Part shown: piece after piece, positions 44,900 through 56,838 of the stretch
How the letters are laid out: every line of letters begins with the position of its first letter
How positions within the stretch are numbered: position 1 is the first letter of the stretch
NCBI GenBank assembly: GCA_029931535.1
Contig: JAQPZY010001596.1
Span: forward strand, 1,676,001-1,740,000
Length of the DNA: 64,000 nucleotides
Reading direction: 5' to 3'
Source: Margaritifera margaritifera
Lineage: Eukaryota > Mollusca > Bivalvia > Unionida > Margaritiferidae
The notes under the pieces: model-generated
What the model saw: the letters and a program-made list of their open reading frames with translations, nothing else
Told to the model about the DNA's origin: nothing
Database searches by the model: none
Position numbers and translations under genes: made by a program

Positions 44900-46125
44900 G
44901 GTTCATTTCTGTACCTCAAACAACTTTTATGATCTTGTGGAGAAGATCCAAATGAGGAATGTAACACATCTTCTAGTGATGATATACAAGTGTACCAATT
45001 TTTATCCATTTCTCTTCAACAGATCTTAAGTTTAAAAGCAATGGGGAAATGTGATTGAAACCTTAATCCATTTCTCTTAAACAGATCTAAAGTTCAAAAG
45101 CAATGGGGAAAATGTGATTGAAACCTAAAATACTGACATATGATCTTGACCTTGAAGATAGGAACCCAATGTGGAATGCAACACACTTTTTAGTAATATA
45201 TAGCTATACAAAGTTTCATCCCTTTATCTCAAATGGCTCTTAAATGATAGTGTGAAAAAGACTGTGCAATGGAAATTTCAACATATTATACCATGATACT
45301 GACACTGAAGATAGATGCATGGTATGACACACCTTCTAATGATGACATATAGGTATAGACCAAGAGGCCTCCCTTTATATCAGACAGCTCTAAAGTTATA
45401 AAGTGGTAAAGAAAGTGTGATGTAAAACAATAAATAACTGAGCCATGACCACCTTGACCTTGAAGATCCCAATGTGGTTCACAACACATCTTAGATGATA
45501 TACAAGTATACCAACACTGATCCCCAAATCTCACATAAGTCTCATGTTATAGAGTGGAAAGAGAAGCAACACAGAAAACTTAAAATACTGACCATGACTT
45601 TGTCCTTCAAGATAGAATCCCAATGTGGTACTTGGCATACCATCTAGTGATGACATTTAAGTATACCAAGTTACATCTCTTAATCTCAAACAGCTCTAAG
45701 GAGCCGCAGTGACTCAGTATTTAGCATGCCAGTCTCACGACTGAAAGGGTATGGATTCAAATCCTACTATCAGATCAGCCTGGGTCAGCTGCCATGGTAC
45801 ATCCTTGGGCAAGGCACTTTATGCCAACTGCCACAGCACTATATGACCTACTTGTGTTGCTGTGCCATAAAAAACCAAACCAAATGGCTTTAAAACTGAA
45901 GAGCAGAAATGAAAGTGTGATGGAAAATTAAAATAAGCCATGATGATCTTGACCCAGAAGATAGGAACCTCAATGTGGTACACAACACACCTTCTAGTGA
46001 TGATGTGTGATAATATAAAGTTTCATCTCTTAATCACAAACGGCTTTTAAGTTACTGTACATAAGGGGAAGTGTGATGGAAAACTTAAAATATGAACCAT
46101 GAACTTGACCTTCATGATATTAGTG
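44900..46125 (+). repeat. Degenerate tandem array, about 160-bp unit
   Basis: About seven units with 'aaaatactgaccatgatctt', 'gaccttgaagatagg', 'cccaatgtggtacacaacac', 'accttctagtgatgatat', 'ccaagtttcatcccttaatc' and 'tcaaacagctctaaagtt'. Another gaccttga-type repeat family. A SINE (45700-45890) is inserted after the 'cagctctaag' block of one unit. Confidence 0.75.
45700..45890 (+). mobile_element. tRNA-derived SINE, near complete
   Basis: The head is tRNA-like: 'gagccgcagtgactcagtat' with an A-box-type TGACTCAGTATTTAGC, and a B-box GGATTCAAATCC at 45753-45764. The body 'atcagatcagcctgggtcag', 'ccttgggcaaggcacttta' and tail 'acttgtgttgctgtgccat' match 4398-4560. A short A-rich end follows. 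Non-autonomous, presumably moved by a LINE. Confidence 0.8.
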
Positions 46126-48327
46126 GTGGAATCACTTCACAAATTGTCATTTAAATGTAATTCTCTGAGATTCAGCTAAGGTGGAACTTGTTAATATCCA
46201 TTTCATTTGAGGAAATATTTCCTGTCAAGCCTGCTGGGGGGGGGGGGGGGAGGGGAAGGTTGTTGTTTTTTGAACCCAAATTGTTTGTGTTTGTAAAATA
46301 TGTGCAGCAAAGCGCTAACAGAATGTTAAGATTAATTAATTAAAAAATTAAATGCTTACACGACTATTGGAACACGAAACGATTCCATTTAAATGTGATT
46401 AATCCGCTTGCATGCCAGAACTGGCAATTTGTGGCAAATATAAGTTGTTTCATTAAAGGCATTGATTGGAAAAGTTTAGTCATTTAACTAAGTCTGAAAA
46501 TAAATCTTTTTAATACAGTAATTCAGATTACCTGATAAGACTATTTACCTGTTTACCTAAGCCACCACTTAAATTTTTACAGAACAAAGACCGCTATATG
46601 TATCAAGACAAAGTGTATTATGGAATATGGACTAACTCATTGCTCTAACATTCTAGTTATTCATTAAATTACATTACTGTTATCAAGATTCAAGCAAGAA
46701 TCAAACTTAAACTTTCACATCCAGCCGAGTTTAATCAGTCATGGTACATACATTTCCTTAACAACAGTTGCACATGTAGACGAAAAGTACAAAATGAGTA
46801 TTCAATGACTACAGTGTTAAACAAAAGTGAAGCCCATAATATTACATCACCGAATGCCAAAACATGCAAATTCAGTCACCTAGAATTTATAAGCAAATAA
46901 TCGCAGAGCGTAACTTTTTACCCCACCAATAATGGACAGCTGCTTGTCTCTTGCACCAGGCAACAAAGGTCATCTAAAGTTGCAATTGACTTATTGTGGA
47001 ATACTTCCAAATGGGAGATCCTTTGTCATGGTTACTTTCAGTCATTCTGAATAAGACTGGAATACAAAGTTGCATCATTTTGTCATGTGCTTTATTTATC
47101 GTTTAAACAGAAGGCAGGTTTTGTAAACATTTACAGGGGTAACACAAAATAATCTTGTTTATATGTGTAAATGTAGCAGCTTTAGTTCTATGCATATTGT
47201 TATGTATGATGTTTATATACTTAACTTTTGTCCATAATTGTAAGTTGTATGGTTATTTGAAAATACATACTTAACTTTTGTCCAGTTATTTACATAGTAT
47301 TTCGCAACATATCCTGTTGTGACATTTGTCAGGTAGGCCATTATTTTCATAGACATTTCGCAATTCAACTTTTGTGACATATGTAAGGTAGGTATGTGTA
47401 TTTATATACAGATTTTGGTAAACAAATTCATTCCTATTCTAGAATTTCGGTTCTAAAAGATCAGTCTGTAAGGAATCTATTTTAGTTGTGTTATTGAAAT
47501 CAGATATAATTTGAGAGAAATTATTTATTTACAATATTCATTGGAAATATAAAAGTGCTCATTAACTTTTGGATTAATACATTATTTTGGCATTTATGTG
47601 AACTCATTCAAATACATTCTGGATTACATCTTTGTGGTACATCAGGACATTCAAGGCTATTGGAATTAATTCAGAACATTCTATTATTTTGGACTTGTGA
47701 TTAGGACATTTAGGATTATTTGGAATTTAACTCACAAATTGTAAGTGTCTTTTGAATTTTCACATTAACTGTCTGGAAATAAATTGCTTGTTTATTTTAC
47801 TTAATTGTTGGTTTCACTTTCTTTCTGTTATATATTTTTAAGACCTAGAGTTGTAACAATATGTTTTCTATTCATATATGATCTATATTATATTTTGCAC
47901 TTTTCTATTTTTGCACTTTCTATGTGTGCAGGATGTGCATTTTGGATTGCAACTTTAGAACTGCCAATATTTCGTTTTCCAAATTTGATATGTGTGACAC
48001 TGGAATTGTGCAACTTCATATCATCAAATTCCATCTGCGTGATTCTATGTGCAATTTTCAATATTATGCACATCTACATTCTAAATTGTGTCATTCCATC
48101 TCTAAAAATCCTCTATGAATTCTGATAATTCATTTGATGACAGATGCCAATTACTATCACAGTAAAAATATATAACATCCTGAAGTTATTATATGACACA
48201 GGGAAAGCATTGAGAAGATGGGTCTTCAGATGACATTTCTGAGATATCTCCTTTTCATTTCATGATGATATTCTTGGTAGCTTCTTTGATAGTGAAGTTC
48301 CCAACGTTAGCATAGGGTTGGTGAGTA
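46126..48327. other. Non-coding; no gene recognised
   Basis: G-run at 46236-46250. Near 47205-47290 'acatacttaacttttgtcca' is duplicated. 47600-47790 contains recurrent 'ggacattnangnttattgga' words and 'ctgtctggaaataaattgc'. Frames at 47805-48125 are low-complexity and hydrophobic without support. Part may be the untranslated 5' side of the DIRS-like element that follows. Confidence 0.35.
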
Positions 48328-48597
48328 CCGTATTTAGCTGTGTATAATGCGCACCAATGTATAACACGCAACCCCAATTTTCGACCCAGAATGAGTGGAA
48401 AAAACGTAGTTCTGCCATATAACGCGCATGTGATATAATACATTTCAAAATCTTGACTATTTCGCTCCATTTTCATAGTGCAACACCATATCGACCTGGA
48501 AAAAATCTTTTTTTACTTCTTGTATAAAACCCGCACCTCCGACTTAAGATAAGAAAATTAGGTGAAAAAAGTGCGCGTTATACACAGCTAAATACGG
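48328..48597. mobile_element. 270-bp MITE with 27-bp TIRs, TA target site
   Basis: Left end CCGTATTTAGCTGTGTATAA followed by TGCGCAC. Right end is the inverse with one mismatch in 27 bp. TA flanks both sides (48326-48327, 48598-48599), as for Tc1/mariner/pogo-type elements. No open frame. Confidence 0.85.
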
Positions 48598-48599
48598 TA

Positions 48600-48959
48600 A
48601 TGAGGTGGATTTTGATATTCCTAAAATTTTCCAGTCAGGGGACTCATTCAGTCCAAAGATCCCCCAACAGACTGGTGAGATTGTCAATACAGCTTGTGCT
48701 AAAGAAAGGGAATGTTTCTAAGCTTATAGAAGAATATCTATCATTAGCTAATGCAAAATGCCTGAATGTGCCACATATTAATGGGGATATGAGGTGTTTC
48801 CTGCCAATATTTGCTGGTTCTAGAAATGGAACATTGAGAGAGTTTCAGAAATGTTGGGTCAGGGCATTGTGCCTTTTTGCAAATGGCTCAAGCCGTACAA
48901 AATGGAAATATGTGCTTGGTCTTGGCAAGAAATATTTGATTCACTTACCCTTTTGGTGA
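48600..48959 (+). CDS. DIRS-like copy B: gag-like ORF1 remnant
   Basis: 119-codon frame starting at the ATG right after the MITE. The segment EEYLSLANAKCLNVPHIN resembles the 'KY.RP.N...L..P.VN..IW' stretch of the gag-like ORF1 in DIRS/Ngaro-like elements (from memory), and CWVRALCLFANG matches a following 'Q..LV.AI...A' helix. It lies 470 bp upstream of a reverse-transcriptase remnant in the same orientation. The true start is unknown because the MITE interrupts the 5' side. Probably not functional. Confidence 0.45.
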   Translation: MRWILIFLKFSSQGTHSVQRSPNRLVRLSIQLVLKKGNVSKLIEEYLSLANAKCLNVPHINGDMRCFLPIFAGSRNGTLREFQKCWVRALCLFANGSSRTKWKYVLGLGKKYLIHLPFW

Positions 48960-49399
48960 ATGCTTTTTACGAGTTTTTATTGCTTACATTTCATTTGCAA
49001 AAATGATATTGGCATCTCTGTCAGTTGAATCTTCCAGTATGTAAAGGGAGTATTTTTGGGAACAATTCCTTGGTCATGAAATGAATAAAAGAGCTTGATG
49101 AGCTTGACAAGTGTAGGGCTCATACAAATTCCTTTGAGAGGAATTTTAAATCAAAATCTGGACCATCATTTACAAAGCAGTTAAAAAAAACTGTCCATAA
49201 CAGTACCAGCCTTGCTGGAGGAAAATGGCAATGCCAGCTGCAAAAATCAATAGGTCCAATATGAACAAACAAAGGTAAGTAGTCGTTGTGGTGAACTGTG
49301 TGCTCACAGAGAGTTATGGTAGACTAAAACTAAAGACCCATGGAACTTGCAAACCATAAGTTTTTACAAAATTGAATTTACTTCTAGACCAGTTCTGAA

Positions 49400-49770
49400 A
49401 GCACTGCCAAATCCAATTATTTTTTTCTAAAGAACAACAGGAGCTGATTGATCTAGAAGCTGCAGACCTTTTCCAAAAGAGCACTACTGTAGAATCTATC
49501 CATGACAACTCTGAATTCATTTCTAACCTTTTTCTTGAGAAGCAAAAGAATGGCAAGTTTAGACCCATTATTAATTTGAAACCTCTGAAGAATCATGTGC
49601 ACATCCAAACAAGAAACCATAGATGTTTTTCTTGAGTCTATTAAACATGATTTCTTCACCTCTGTAGATCTCAGGGATGCCTACTTTAGTATACCCGTCC
49701 ATGTGGATTTTCAAAAATATCTTAAGTTTATTTGGGATAGAAAATTGTTAAACTTCATTTTGTCTACCTT
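49400..49770 (+). pseudogene. DIRS-like copy B: reverse transcriptase, N-terminal half, broken
   Basis: Plus strand: the frame through EFISNLFLEKQKNGKFRP, then IINLKPLKNHVH (fingers region with the KNGKFRPII motif), then a frame change near 49605 to KHDFFTSVDLRDAYFSIPVH (motif A, catalytic D of SVDLRDAYF) and FQKYLKFIWDRKLLNF. The sequence decays before the YxDD motif, so no active enzyme is possible. The gene resumes as RNase H only beyond the minisatellite at 49991-51436. Confidence 0.75.
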
Positions 49771-49990
49771 TTGATCTGGCATCCAGCCCCTGAGTGTTCA
49801 CTGAGATTTAAACCTAAATTTGCCTTTCTAGGAGTTGAGGAATCTTGTTTAACTTAGCTCCTTGTTTCACAAAAAGATTTAGTGGGAGAGGAATTCCTTT
49901 CTGAAGTGTGCAGATGGAAACTTGGATAATGTCATGACATTATCCTCTGAAAGTAATGATGAAATTCAATTATAGGTTCAAAACCTCCTA

Positions 49991-51436
49991 AGGATGAATG
50001 AAGCACCTAGACACGATTCAAGGATGAATGAAGCACCTAGACACGATTCAAGGATGAATGAAGCACCTAGACACAATTCAAGGATGAATGAAGCACCTAG
50101 ACACGATTCAAGGATCAATGAAGCTACTAGACACTATTCAAGGATGAATGAAGCACCTAGACACTATTCAAGGATGAATGAAGCACCTAGACACGATTCA
50201 AGGATGAATGAAGCACCTAGACACGATTCAAGGATGAATGAAGCACCTAGACACAATTCAAGGATGAATGAAGCTACTAGACACTATTCAAGGATGAATG
50301 AAGCACCTAGACACACTATTCAAGGATGAATGAAGCACCTAGACACTATTCAAGGATGATTGAAGCACCTAGACACTATTCAAGGATGAATGAAGCACCT
50401 AGACACTATTCAAGGATGAATGAAGCACCTAGACACTATTCAAGGATGAATGAAGCACCTAGACACTATTCAAGGATGATTGAAGCACCGAGACACTATT
50501 CAAGGATGAATGAAGCACCTGGACACTATACAAGGATGATTGAAGCACCTAGACACTATTCAAGGATGATTGAAGCACCTAGACACTATTCAAGGATGAA
50601 TGAAGCACCTGGACACTATACAAGGATGATTTAAGCACCTAGACACTATTCAAGGATGAATGAAGCACCTAGACACTATTCAAGGATGAATGAAGCACCT
50701 AGACACTATTCAAGGATGATTGAAGCACCTAGACACTATTCAAGGATGAATGAAGCACCTAGACACTATTCAAGGATGAATGAAGCACCTAGACACTATT
50801 CAAGGATGAATGAAGCACCTAGACACGATTCAAGGATGAATGAAGCACCTAGACACAATTCAAGGATGAATGAAGCACCTAGACACTATTCAAGGATGAA
50901 TGAAGCTACTAGACACTATTCAAGGATGAATGAAGCACCTAGACACACTATTCAAGGATGAATGAAGCACCTAGACACTATTCAAGGATGATTGAAGCAC
51001 CTAGACACTATTCAAGGATGAATGAAGCACCTAGACACTATTCAAGGATGAATGAAGCACCTAGACACTATTCAAGGATGATTGAAGCACCTAGACACTA
51101 TTCAAGGATGAATGAAGCACCTGGACACTATACAAGGATGATTGAAGCACCTAGACACTATTCAAGGATGAATGAAGCACCTAGACACGATTCAAGGATG
51201 AATGAAGCACCTAGACACTATTCAAGGATGATTGAAGCACCTAGACACTATTCAAGGATGAATGAAGCACCTAGATACTATTCAAGGATGAATGAAGCAC
51301 CTAGACACTATTCAAGGATGAATGAAGCACCTAGACACACTATTCAAGGATGAATGAAGCACCTAGACACTATTCAAGGATGAATGAAGCACCTAGACAC
51401 TATTCAAGGATGAATGAAGCACCTATACACTATTCA
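49991..51436 (+). repeat. 30-bp minisatellite, 48 units, inside the DIRS-like element
   Basis: Unit 'aggatgaatgaagcacctag' plus 'acactattca'. Length 1446 bp equals 48 x 30 plus three 2-bp insertions (acacac for acac, near 50310, 50944 and 51335). Variants (acgatt, acaatt, gattga, gctact, ggacactata) occur in the same order in blocks about 632 bp apart, showing segmental duplication within the array. It lies between the RT remnant and the RNase H remnant. Frames such as repeated MNEAPRHYSR are by-products of the 30-bp unit. Confidence 0.95.
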
Positions 51437-51439
51437 AAC

Positions 51440-52112
51440 CCTAAGGTTTACTTGAAATCAGATGCATCCTTGTTTAGTTGAAGTGTCAATATTAATTTTT
51501 ACAGATGATAAGCACAGATCTGCAAATGGCAGATGGATTACAAAGGAGACAAGACATCAAATATATCTTGATCTTAAAGAGCAATATTTTATGGTTTATA
51601 TAATCTCTGTACTTCTCTGAACAATGTTCATATCTGGAATAAAACAGACAATACAACATCTTTTGCTTACATCAATAATAAGGGTGGATCAAAAGGAGAT
51701 CTTTAACGTCTGGCTAAAAATATCTGGCTCTGACATTTTAAATGTAATATTTTTCTTTCTGCAACTCATGTTCCTGAACACACGAACATTCTTGCAGAGT
51801 CTTTGTCCAAACATTATAGTGATTCAACTGAACGGAAGCTCAACCCCAAGAATTTTGATAGACTGTGCCAAGTACTTTTAAGCCAAATATGGATTTGTTT
51901 GCTTCTTGTCATAATTTCCAATTTAAACCATACATGTCCTAGCAGCCTGATCCAGAGGCTGTAGAAAATTATGCTGTTTCATTGTCCTGGGGAGTTTTCT
52001 CACCCTCTCCTTTCAGGGTCTTACCCAGAGTTTTGACCAAAACTGCTGAAGATCAGGTAACAGAGGCAATTACAGTTGTTAATCTTGGGCCAACTCAAGT
52101 TTGGCTTTCAGT
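51440..52112 (+). pseudogene. DIRS-like copy B: RNase H and following domain, decayed
   Basis: With several frame changes the plus strand gives YLKSDASLFSWS (start of the RNase H fold, usual SDAS..GWG), ANGRWITKETRHQIYLDLKE (usual GRW...E...HIN.LELKA), INNKGGSK, THVPEHTNILAESLSK (usual H.PG..N..AD.LSR), NMDLFASCHNFQFKPYMS (usual DLFA...N) and FSPSPFRVLPRVLTK. The order and spacing match DIRS-type RNase H. Frameshifts and stops make it inactive. Confidence 0.8.
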
Positions 52113-52118
52113 CCTATT

Positions 52119-52515
52119 CAGGGTTCATACAACTGTTAGTAAAACAAATTCCGGACTTTTTCCAGACTGGTTTGCATTTTTTTCCAGACCCCTCTGGCAC
52201 AGGTACTCGAAGTCTGTGTCACAATAAATGAGCATGTGGTATCCGCATAAAATAAAATAGTATCCACCAATCACAAGTGGATGATAGGTCACGTGTCTCA
52301 CCAACCGCACTGAACCAGCAGGGCTGTCCCTACACCAAATGGCAACCCAGGCAATGAGCATCTTCAGCAAAATAAAACACAGCAATCCAAAATTCCATAC
52401 TTTTTCCAGACTTTTAGGGCAAAATCTTTATTTTCCATACTTTTTCCAGGTCTGGAAAAAGCATTCTTTTTTTCCCATACTTTTTCCAGACTTTCCAGAC
52501 TTTGTATGAACCCTG
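52119..52515. mobile_element. 397-bp MITE inserted in the DIRS-like element
   Basis: Ends CAGGGTTCATACAA and its exact inverse, flanked by the 6-bp direct repeat CCTATT (52113-52118, 52516-52521). The word 'ccatactttttccag' occurs three times near the right end (52396, 52434, 52475). No open frame. The 6-bp duplication is unusual; superfamily not assigned. The interrupted DIRS sequence resumes on the other side. Confidence 0.88.
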
Positions 52516-52619
52516 CCTATTACAAAGAATACTCAGATTTCAGTCCTTCTCCTAAAGATCTGTTCTATCTTCCTCACAATCATGAAAGTCATCCACTGCT
52601 TCAACAATTATGCTTCTGA

Positions 52620-52944
52620 TAGGCTGTATTGTATCAGGGCTGGATTGGAAAGGAATGGTCTTTCAGAATCAGTTGCTAAATTTTTCTCCATGTCATGGAG
52701 ACAATCTACTAACAAACACTACAACTTTGCCTGAAGAAGATGGGTTTTGTGGTGTTACAAATGGATTGCTAGGAAAAGATGGGTTTTGTGGTGTTGCAAA
52801 TGTAAGGCTAATCCCCTTAAACCAGCTGTGAAGAAGGCGAGTTTATACCCTGTTTCTCTTCATAGACAAGGGTACTCTTTTGTTGTAAACACTCGTAGAT
52901 CAATGCTGGCAGGCTATGGCTTGTATGGGAAATTCATAATTAAC
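52620..52944 (+). pseudogene. DIRS-like copy B: tyrosine recombinase, N-terminal part
   Basis: Plus frame: YCIRAGLERNGLSESVAKFF, SMSWRQSTNKHYNFA, then ANPLKPAVKKASLY and VNTRRSMLA. This follows the N-terminal core-binding domain of DIRS/Ngaro recombinases (usual '..GLS..V......SWR.ST...Y...W..W...C...NP...S......FL..L...G..Y..IN..RSA.S'). A 39-bp tandem duplication at 52739-52803 repeats GFVV-type codons. The catalytic R-H-R-Y domain is missing; a TA microsatellite follows. Confidence 0.75.
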
Positions 52945-53020
52945 TGACAATAACCCGATTAGCAGAGTAGTGATGGATATTTTTAATTCCTGACTTCTTG
53001 CTAATATAGGTACCTGATTT

Positions 53021-53171
<151 letters not shown>

Positions 53172-53559
53172 AAAGGCCACAATCTTTAAACATCAGTGAG
53201 AGAGAGAGAGAGAGAGAGATGTTAAAAACCAGATAGATTATGAACTGGAGAAGCAGAAGTGTTGAAATTTTTGGAAAAAAAATCTTTATTTTCAGTTCCC
53301 CTGATTAACTAATTTGTGATTAAATTGTCAATTTTTTTTATGAGGTTACAAAAAGAGAAAAAAACATAATAAGAAAACCTGAGATGCAGCTATGCTGAAA
53401 CTCTGAAACTACTGAGGAATGATGGAAGGTGAAAAGTTGTTTCTTCACCTGCAGTAGTATTCATTAAAAAAATGAATACTCCAGAAGAAAGAATCATTTA
53501 TATTGTCTTCATATTAACATGAATAATATTTATTCATCAATTTCTCGCTGTTGACAAGA

Positions 53560-53880
53560 CATGGCAGGCTGGATACATAGACCAGCCTTCCAGTAAATCC
53601 TATATAAAAAAAATACCTTTCTTGACACCGTATTCTGTAACCTGTATAAACATTAAATAGCTGTAACTGGCATAGCTTCACGCTTAATGCTATCACCCCT
53701 GGGCAGTTTATACAGTTAATTGTTAATGATGCCATTATAAAACCACTACCACTCCACAGATTATTTAACTGACTGACAATAGTTAAGATGATCATGTGTT
53801 CAGTATTCCTTTGAGTACTGCCGTGGGAGAGCCCATTAGGCTGATTTGCACAGGTAAAATCCATGATGTGGAACAACCAG
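53560..53880. repeat. Dispersed repeat related to 58040-58350
   Basis: Shares the block 'cattataaaaccactacca' with 'cagtcataaaaccagcacca' at 58133, in a similar setting. The 120-codon minus frame has no splice or start support. Confidence 0.3.
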
Positions 53881-53946
53881 ATTCATGTGAAGTTCTGTAA
53901 GTCGAGGATGTGTGTTGAAAAAACAAAAGTTATTACATGTCCTTAC

Positions 53947-54071
53947 CTTTAATGAAACTGTTTAAGCCATCTTTAATCAAGACTATTGGCTTGTTCATGA
54001 TCAGCAGCAAGGTTTCTATGAAGTCAGCTTTTACTCCATACATACAATGCACAACAGGTTTATTTCGGAAG
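53947..54071 (-). CDS. Internal exon of an unrecognised host gene (125 nt)
   Basis: Minus strand: acceptor ctttactattccag ends at 54072, donor AAAG/GTAAGGACA begins at 53946. One frame is open throughout: FRNKPVVHCMYGVKADFIET then LLLIMNKPIVLIKDGLNSFI and K, followed by one base (G) of the next codon. The other two frames contain stops. Composition is clearly protein-like, with a hydrophobic stretch (LLLIM...IVLI). The phase continues into the 31-nt exon at 40643-40673, implying an intron of about 13.3 kb that holds the DIRS-like element and the 3.61-kb transposon. Function not recognised. Confidence 0.65.
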
Positions 54072-54438
54072 CTGGAATAGTAAAGCTAGTAGTGTGGAAA
54101 TGTGATTAATTTCTGAAGGCAAATGTCAAAACTCAGGGAAGGATGAGCCATCTGTGAAATGAGCACAGCCCAGCAAAACTAATGCAGAACTACTGGTTGA
54201 TGGAGTTTGACTTTTGTGAAGTTTTGCAGCAAAAGGGAAGCATTTTATACTTTTCATATATTGCTAACATCATATCAGAATTAGTCATTCTGGAGTAATG
54301 TATACAACATCGGTTGACAGCAACACCATCCTGCATCAGAGCAGATGCAGAAATAGCATTTCCAATGCTCAGAAAAACTCAACAAGATCTTCAGGGAAGT
54401 TTGAACAAGAGTACCATCTAGTCTGTAATAATTACAAA
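54072..54438. other. Intron-like; no feature recognised
   Basis: No coding frame, repeat or RNA recognised. Confidence 0.35.
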
Positions 54439-54628
54439 GATCAACTGTTTAATAAATGACACTTGCATCATCTATAAACCCGACAATGAACTACTGTGAG
54501 CAGCAAAGTCAGCAACTACAATTTTATTAGCGAGATCAACTGTTTAATAAATGACACTTGCATCATCTATAAACCCGACAATGAACTACTGTGAGCAGCA
54601 AAGTCAGCAACTACAATTTTAATAGCGT
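54439..54628 (+). repeat. 95-bp tandem duplication
   Basis: Two copies differing at about three positions (gatcaactgtttaataaatg ... actacaattttattagcg / attttaatagcg). Confidence 0.95.
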
Positions 54629-54639
54629 AATCCACAGTC

Positions 54640-56838
54640 CAAAGAATTGTAAAGACAGAAACTTCATCTAATTTTTTTATTTAATATCTGTATGATTGTG
54701 ATTATGTGTATGTTAATGATATATTTTTTGTTTTGACGTGTATTAAATGCTTCAAAATAAAAAATATTTTTTATTTTCTTTTATTTAGATTTGAATTTCC
54801 GGTCATTTTCTATAGCTTATACAACTAAATAACTTAGTCTCAATTGTGCAATGTCACTCATTTGGGTCACGTGCACTGACCCTATGTGGGACCACATAAC
54901 AAATTCTCACAAAAAAAAACAACACTGTCTGGAGGTTGACAGGTATGCATGAATCAAATACACAATATACAGGACCCTCGCTTGATCATTCTTTCCAATC
55001 ACATATCATGGTGCCCTATGTTGTCATAATGGGACATTACTTTTATTTTAAATTTGTGACATGCTGACAGCTTACTTGCAACTTCCATTGTGCTACATTG
55101 CAACTTCCATTGTGCTACATTGTAACTTCCAGGATGTTAAATGTTTTACCAGTATGATACTTGACAGTGAAATGAAATCAGTCAATTGCAAAGAGGAACT
55201 GTAGAGTTGGAAAGACCTAATTAGAAATGTTAATGTGTGTAATATTAAAAATATGCACACAGATCACTCACAATAAAGACATGAAAATGTAGTATTCTAG
55301 TTACACACTTAACACAGTAAGAAATAATGGCAGTGGTAAAGATGCACCTCATAACATCCCACATAAAAAGAAAATACAAACATATAATGATGTAAATTAC
55401 AATATACCTAATATACTAATAGAAAATATACAAGTAATTATGGCAGTGATTCCCCTCCCCTCCTTAAGGGTCTGTAGCAAAGAGATTGCAAAGGGTAAAT
55501 ATGGCTGCACCCACTGAGACTGCAAAATATTTGCAGCAGCTATCTGCAGAATGTTGCAGCAGGTATTTGCATAATATTTGCAGCAAATGCTTTCTTGTCT
55601 TTACACATTTACCTCTGCAAAGTGTTTGCAAACAAACTGCAGCATACCATTCCAAATCTATAGACTGCACAATATAAGAGCAAATATCTGCAGAAAAGGT
55701 TGAACAAAGCAAACTGTAATTAATTTACAAAGGAATGGAATATATTCTGCAAATGCCACATTTATGTGGGAAATTTGTTGTGAAAGCTTGAACCAAATGA
55801 TGGCAGATCAAGAGCAGTTTCAAAGGGTATAACTAAGGGAGCTTATGACATCATCTGAAAATTATCCATAGAGGTCAGAGCCATTTTCCATGTATTATCT
55901 CTACAAAACAGCGGTTATCCAAGCAAGTTCTATGATCATCACGAAAAATATATTCAGAGTTACCAACGGGACAGGTCTTGTGTTCCGATTGGTTTTGAAC
56001 TAATAAAAGCACTCTTCTTGTGAGGTCGGAGCTCTATAACTGTGCACATATAGTTAACAATACGACTGTAAGCATCCTCCTCACCACCAACTCCCACCCC
56101 AATTTCCACCCTGGAGGGGAAAAAGCATATATCACCCAGAATATTTAGGAATACAGGCTACAAAGACTTACAGATATCCACAGATGTTTATTGATCAATA
56201 AAATGCACAGGTTTAAGCAGCTTTCTGACATTAATGTTCACTGAACAAAGAGATATTTCCACATCATTCCACTTCAGTAACAGTGAATGCATTTAAATGT
56301 GTAATTTCTGATAAGCTTGGCTTTTCCATCATTAGGATAACCAAGGATGGTTGACAAATCCTAGTGCTGATGGAATTTCTCATGCATAACAATACAAAAT
56401 TTATCACACATTGAGTAATTTTAATCAGGCCTGTCTTTCCACTAATAACCCCTTTACTGCTTATAAATCTACCACTTTTGACCAAAAAAGAAAAGATTCA
56501 ATTAAAATACAGTAACAACATGGTCCATGCTAGGTTCAAACTTGTGGTCAAAGAATAGCGTAAAGATAAAGGAAAATAAGACATATGGCAGAAAGGTGCT
56601 TACAAAATTTACTTATACAAAAAGAGCCAAGAGATGCTTACAAAATTACCCACTATAGGGATATAGGAGCCAAGAGGGGCTAAAAAATGCATTTAAAATG
56701 CTTACAAAATTACCCACTATAGAAATATGTGAGCAGAGAGGGGATAAAAAATGAATTTAGAATGCTTACAAAATTCTCTTACAACACAATCCTCTTACAA
56801 CAAATTCTCTTACAACAAAATTCTCCTACAACTGGTAA
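54640..56838. other. Non-coding; small repeats only
   Basis: 55079-55131 has a 21-22-bp unit (gcaacttccattgtgctaca) three times. 55485-55690 is dense in 'tgcagca', 'atatttgcag' and their inverses, giving many small hairpins. 55380-55430 is AT-rich. A 73-codon minus frame at 56264-56485 has no support. Confidence 0.4.

Noticed and set aside
49994..51353. Plus-strand frames of 101-131 codons with a decapeptide repeat
   Set aside because: By-product of the 30-bp minisatellite; they are broken by 2-bp insertions and lie inside a decayed retrotransposon.
53514..53876. 120-codon minus frame near the exon at 53947
   Set aside because: Part is shared with the repeat at 58040-58350, and no acceptor/donor pair gives a convincing exon.
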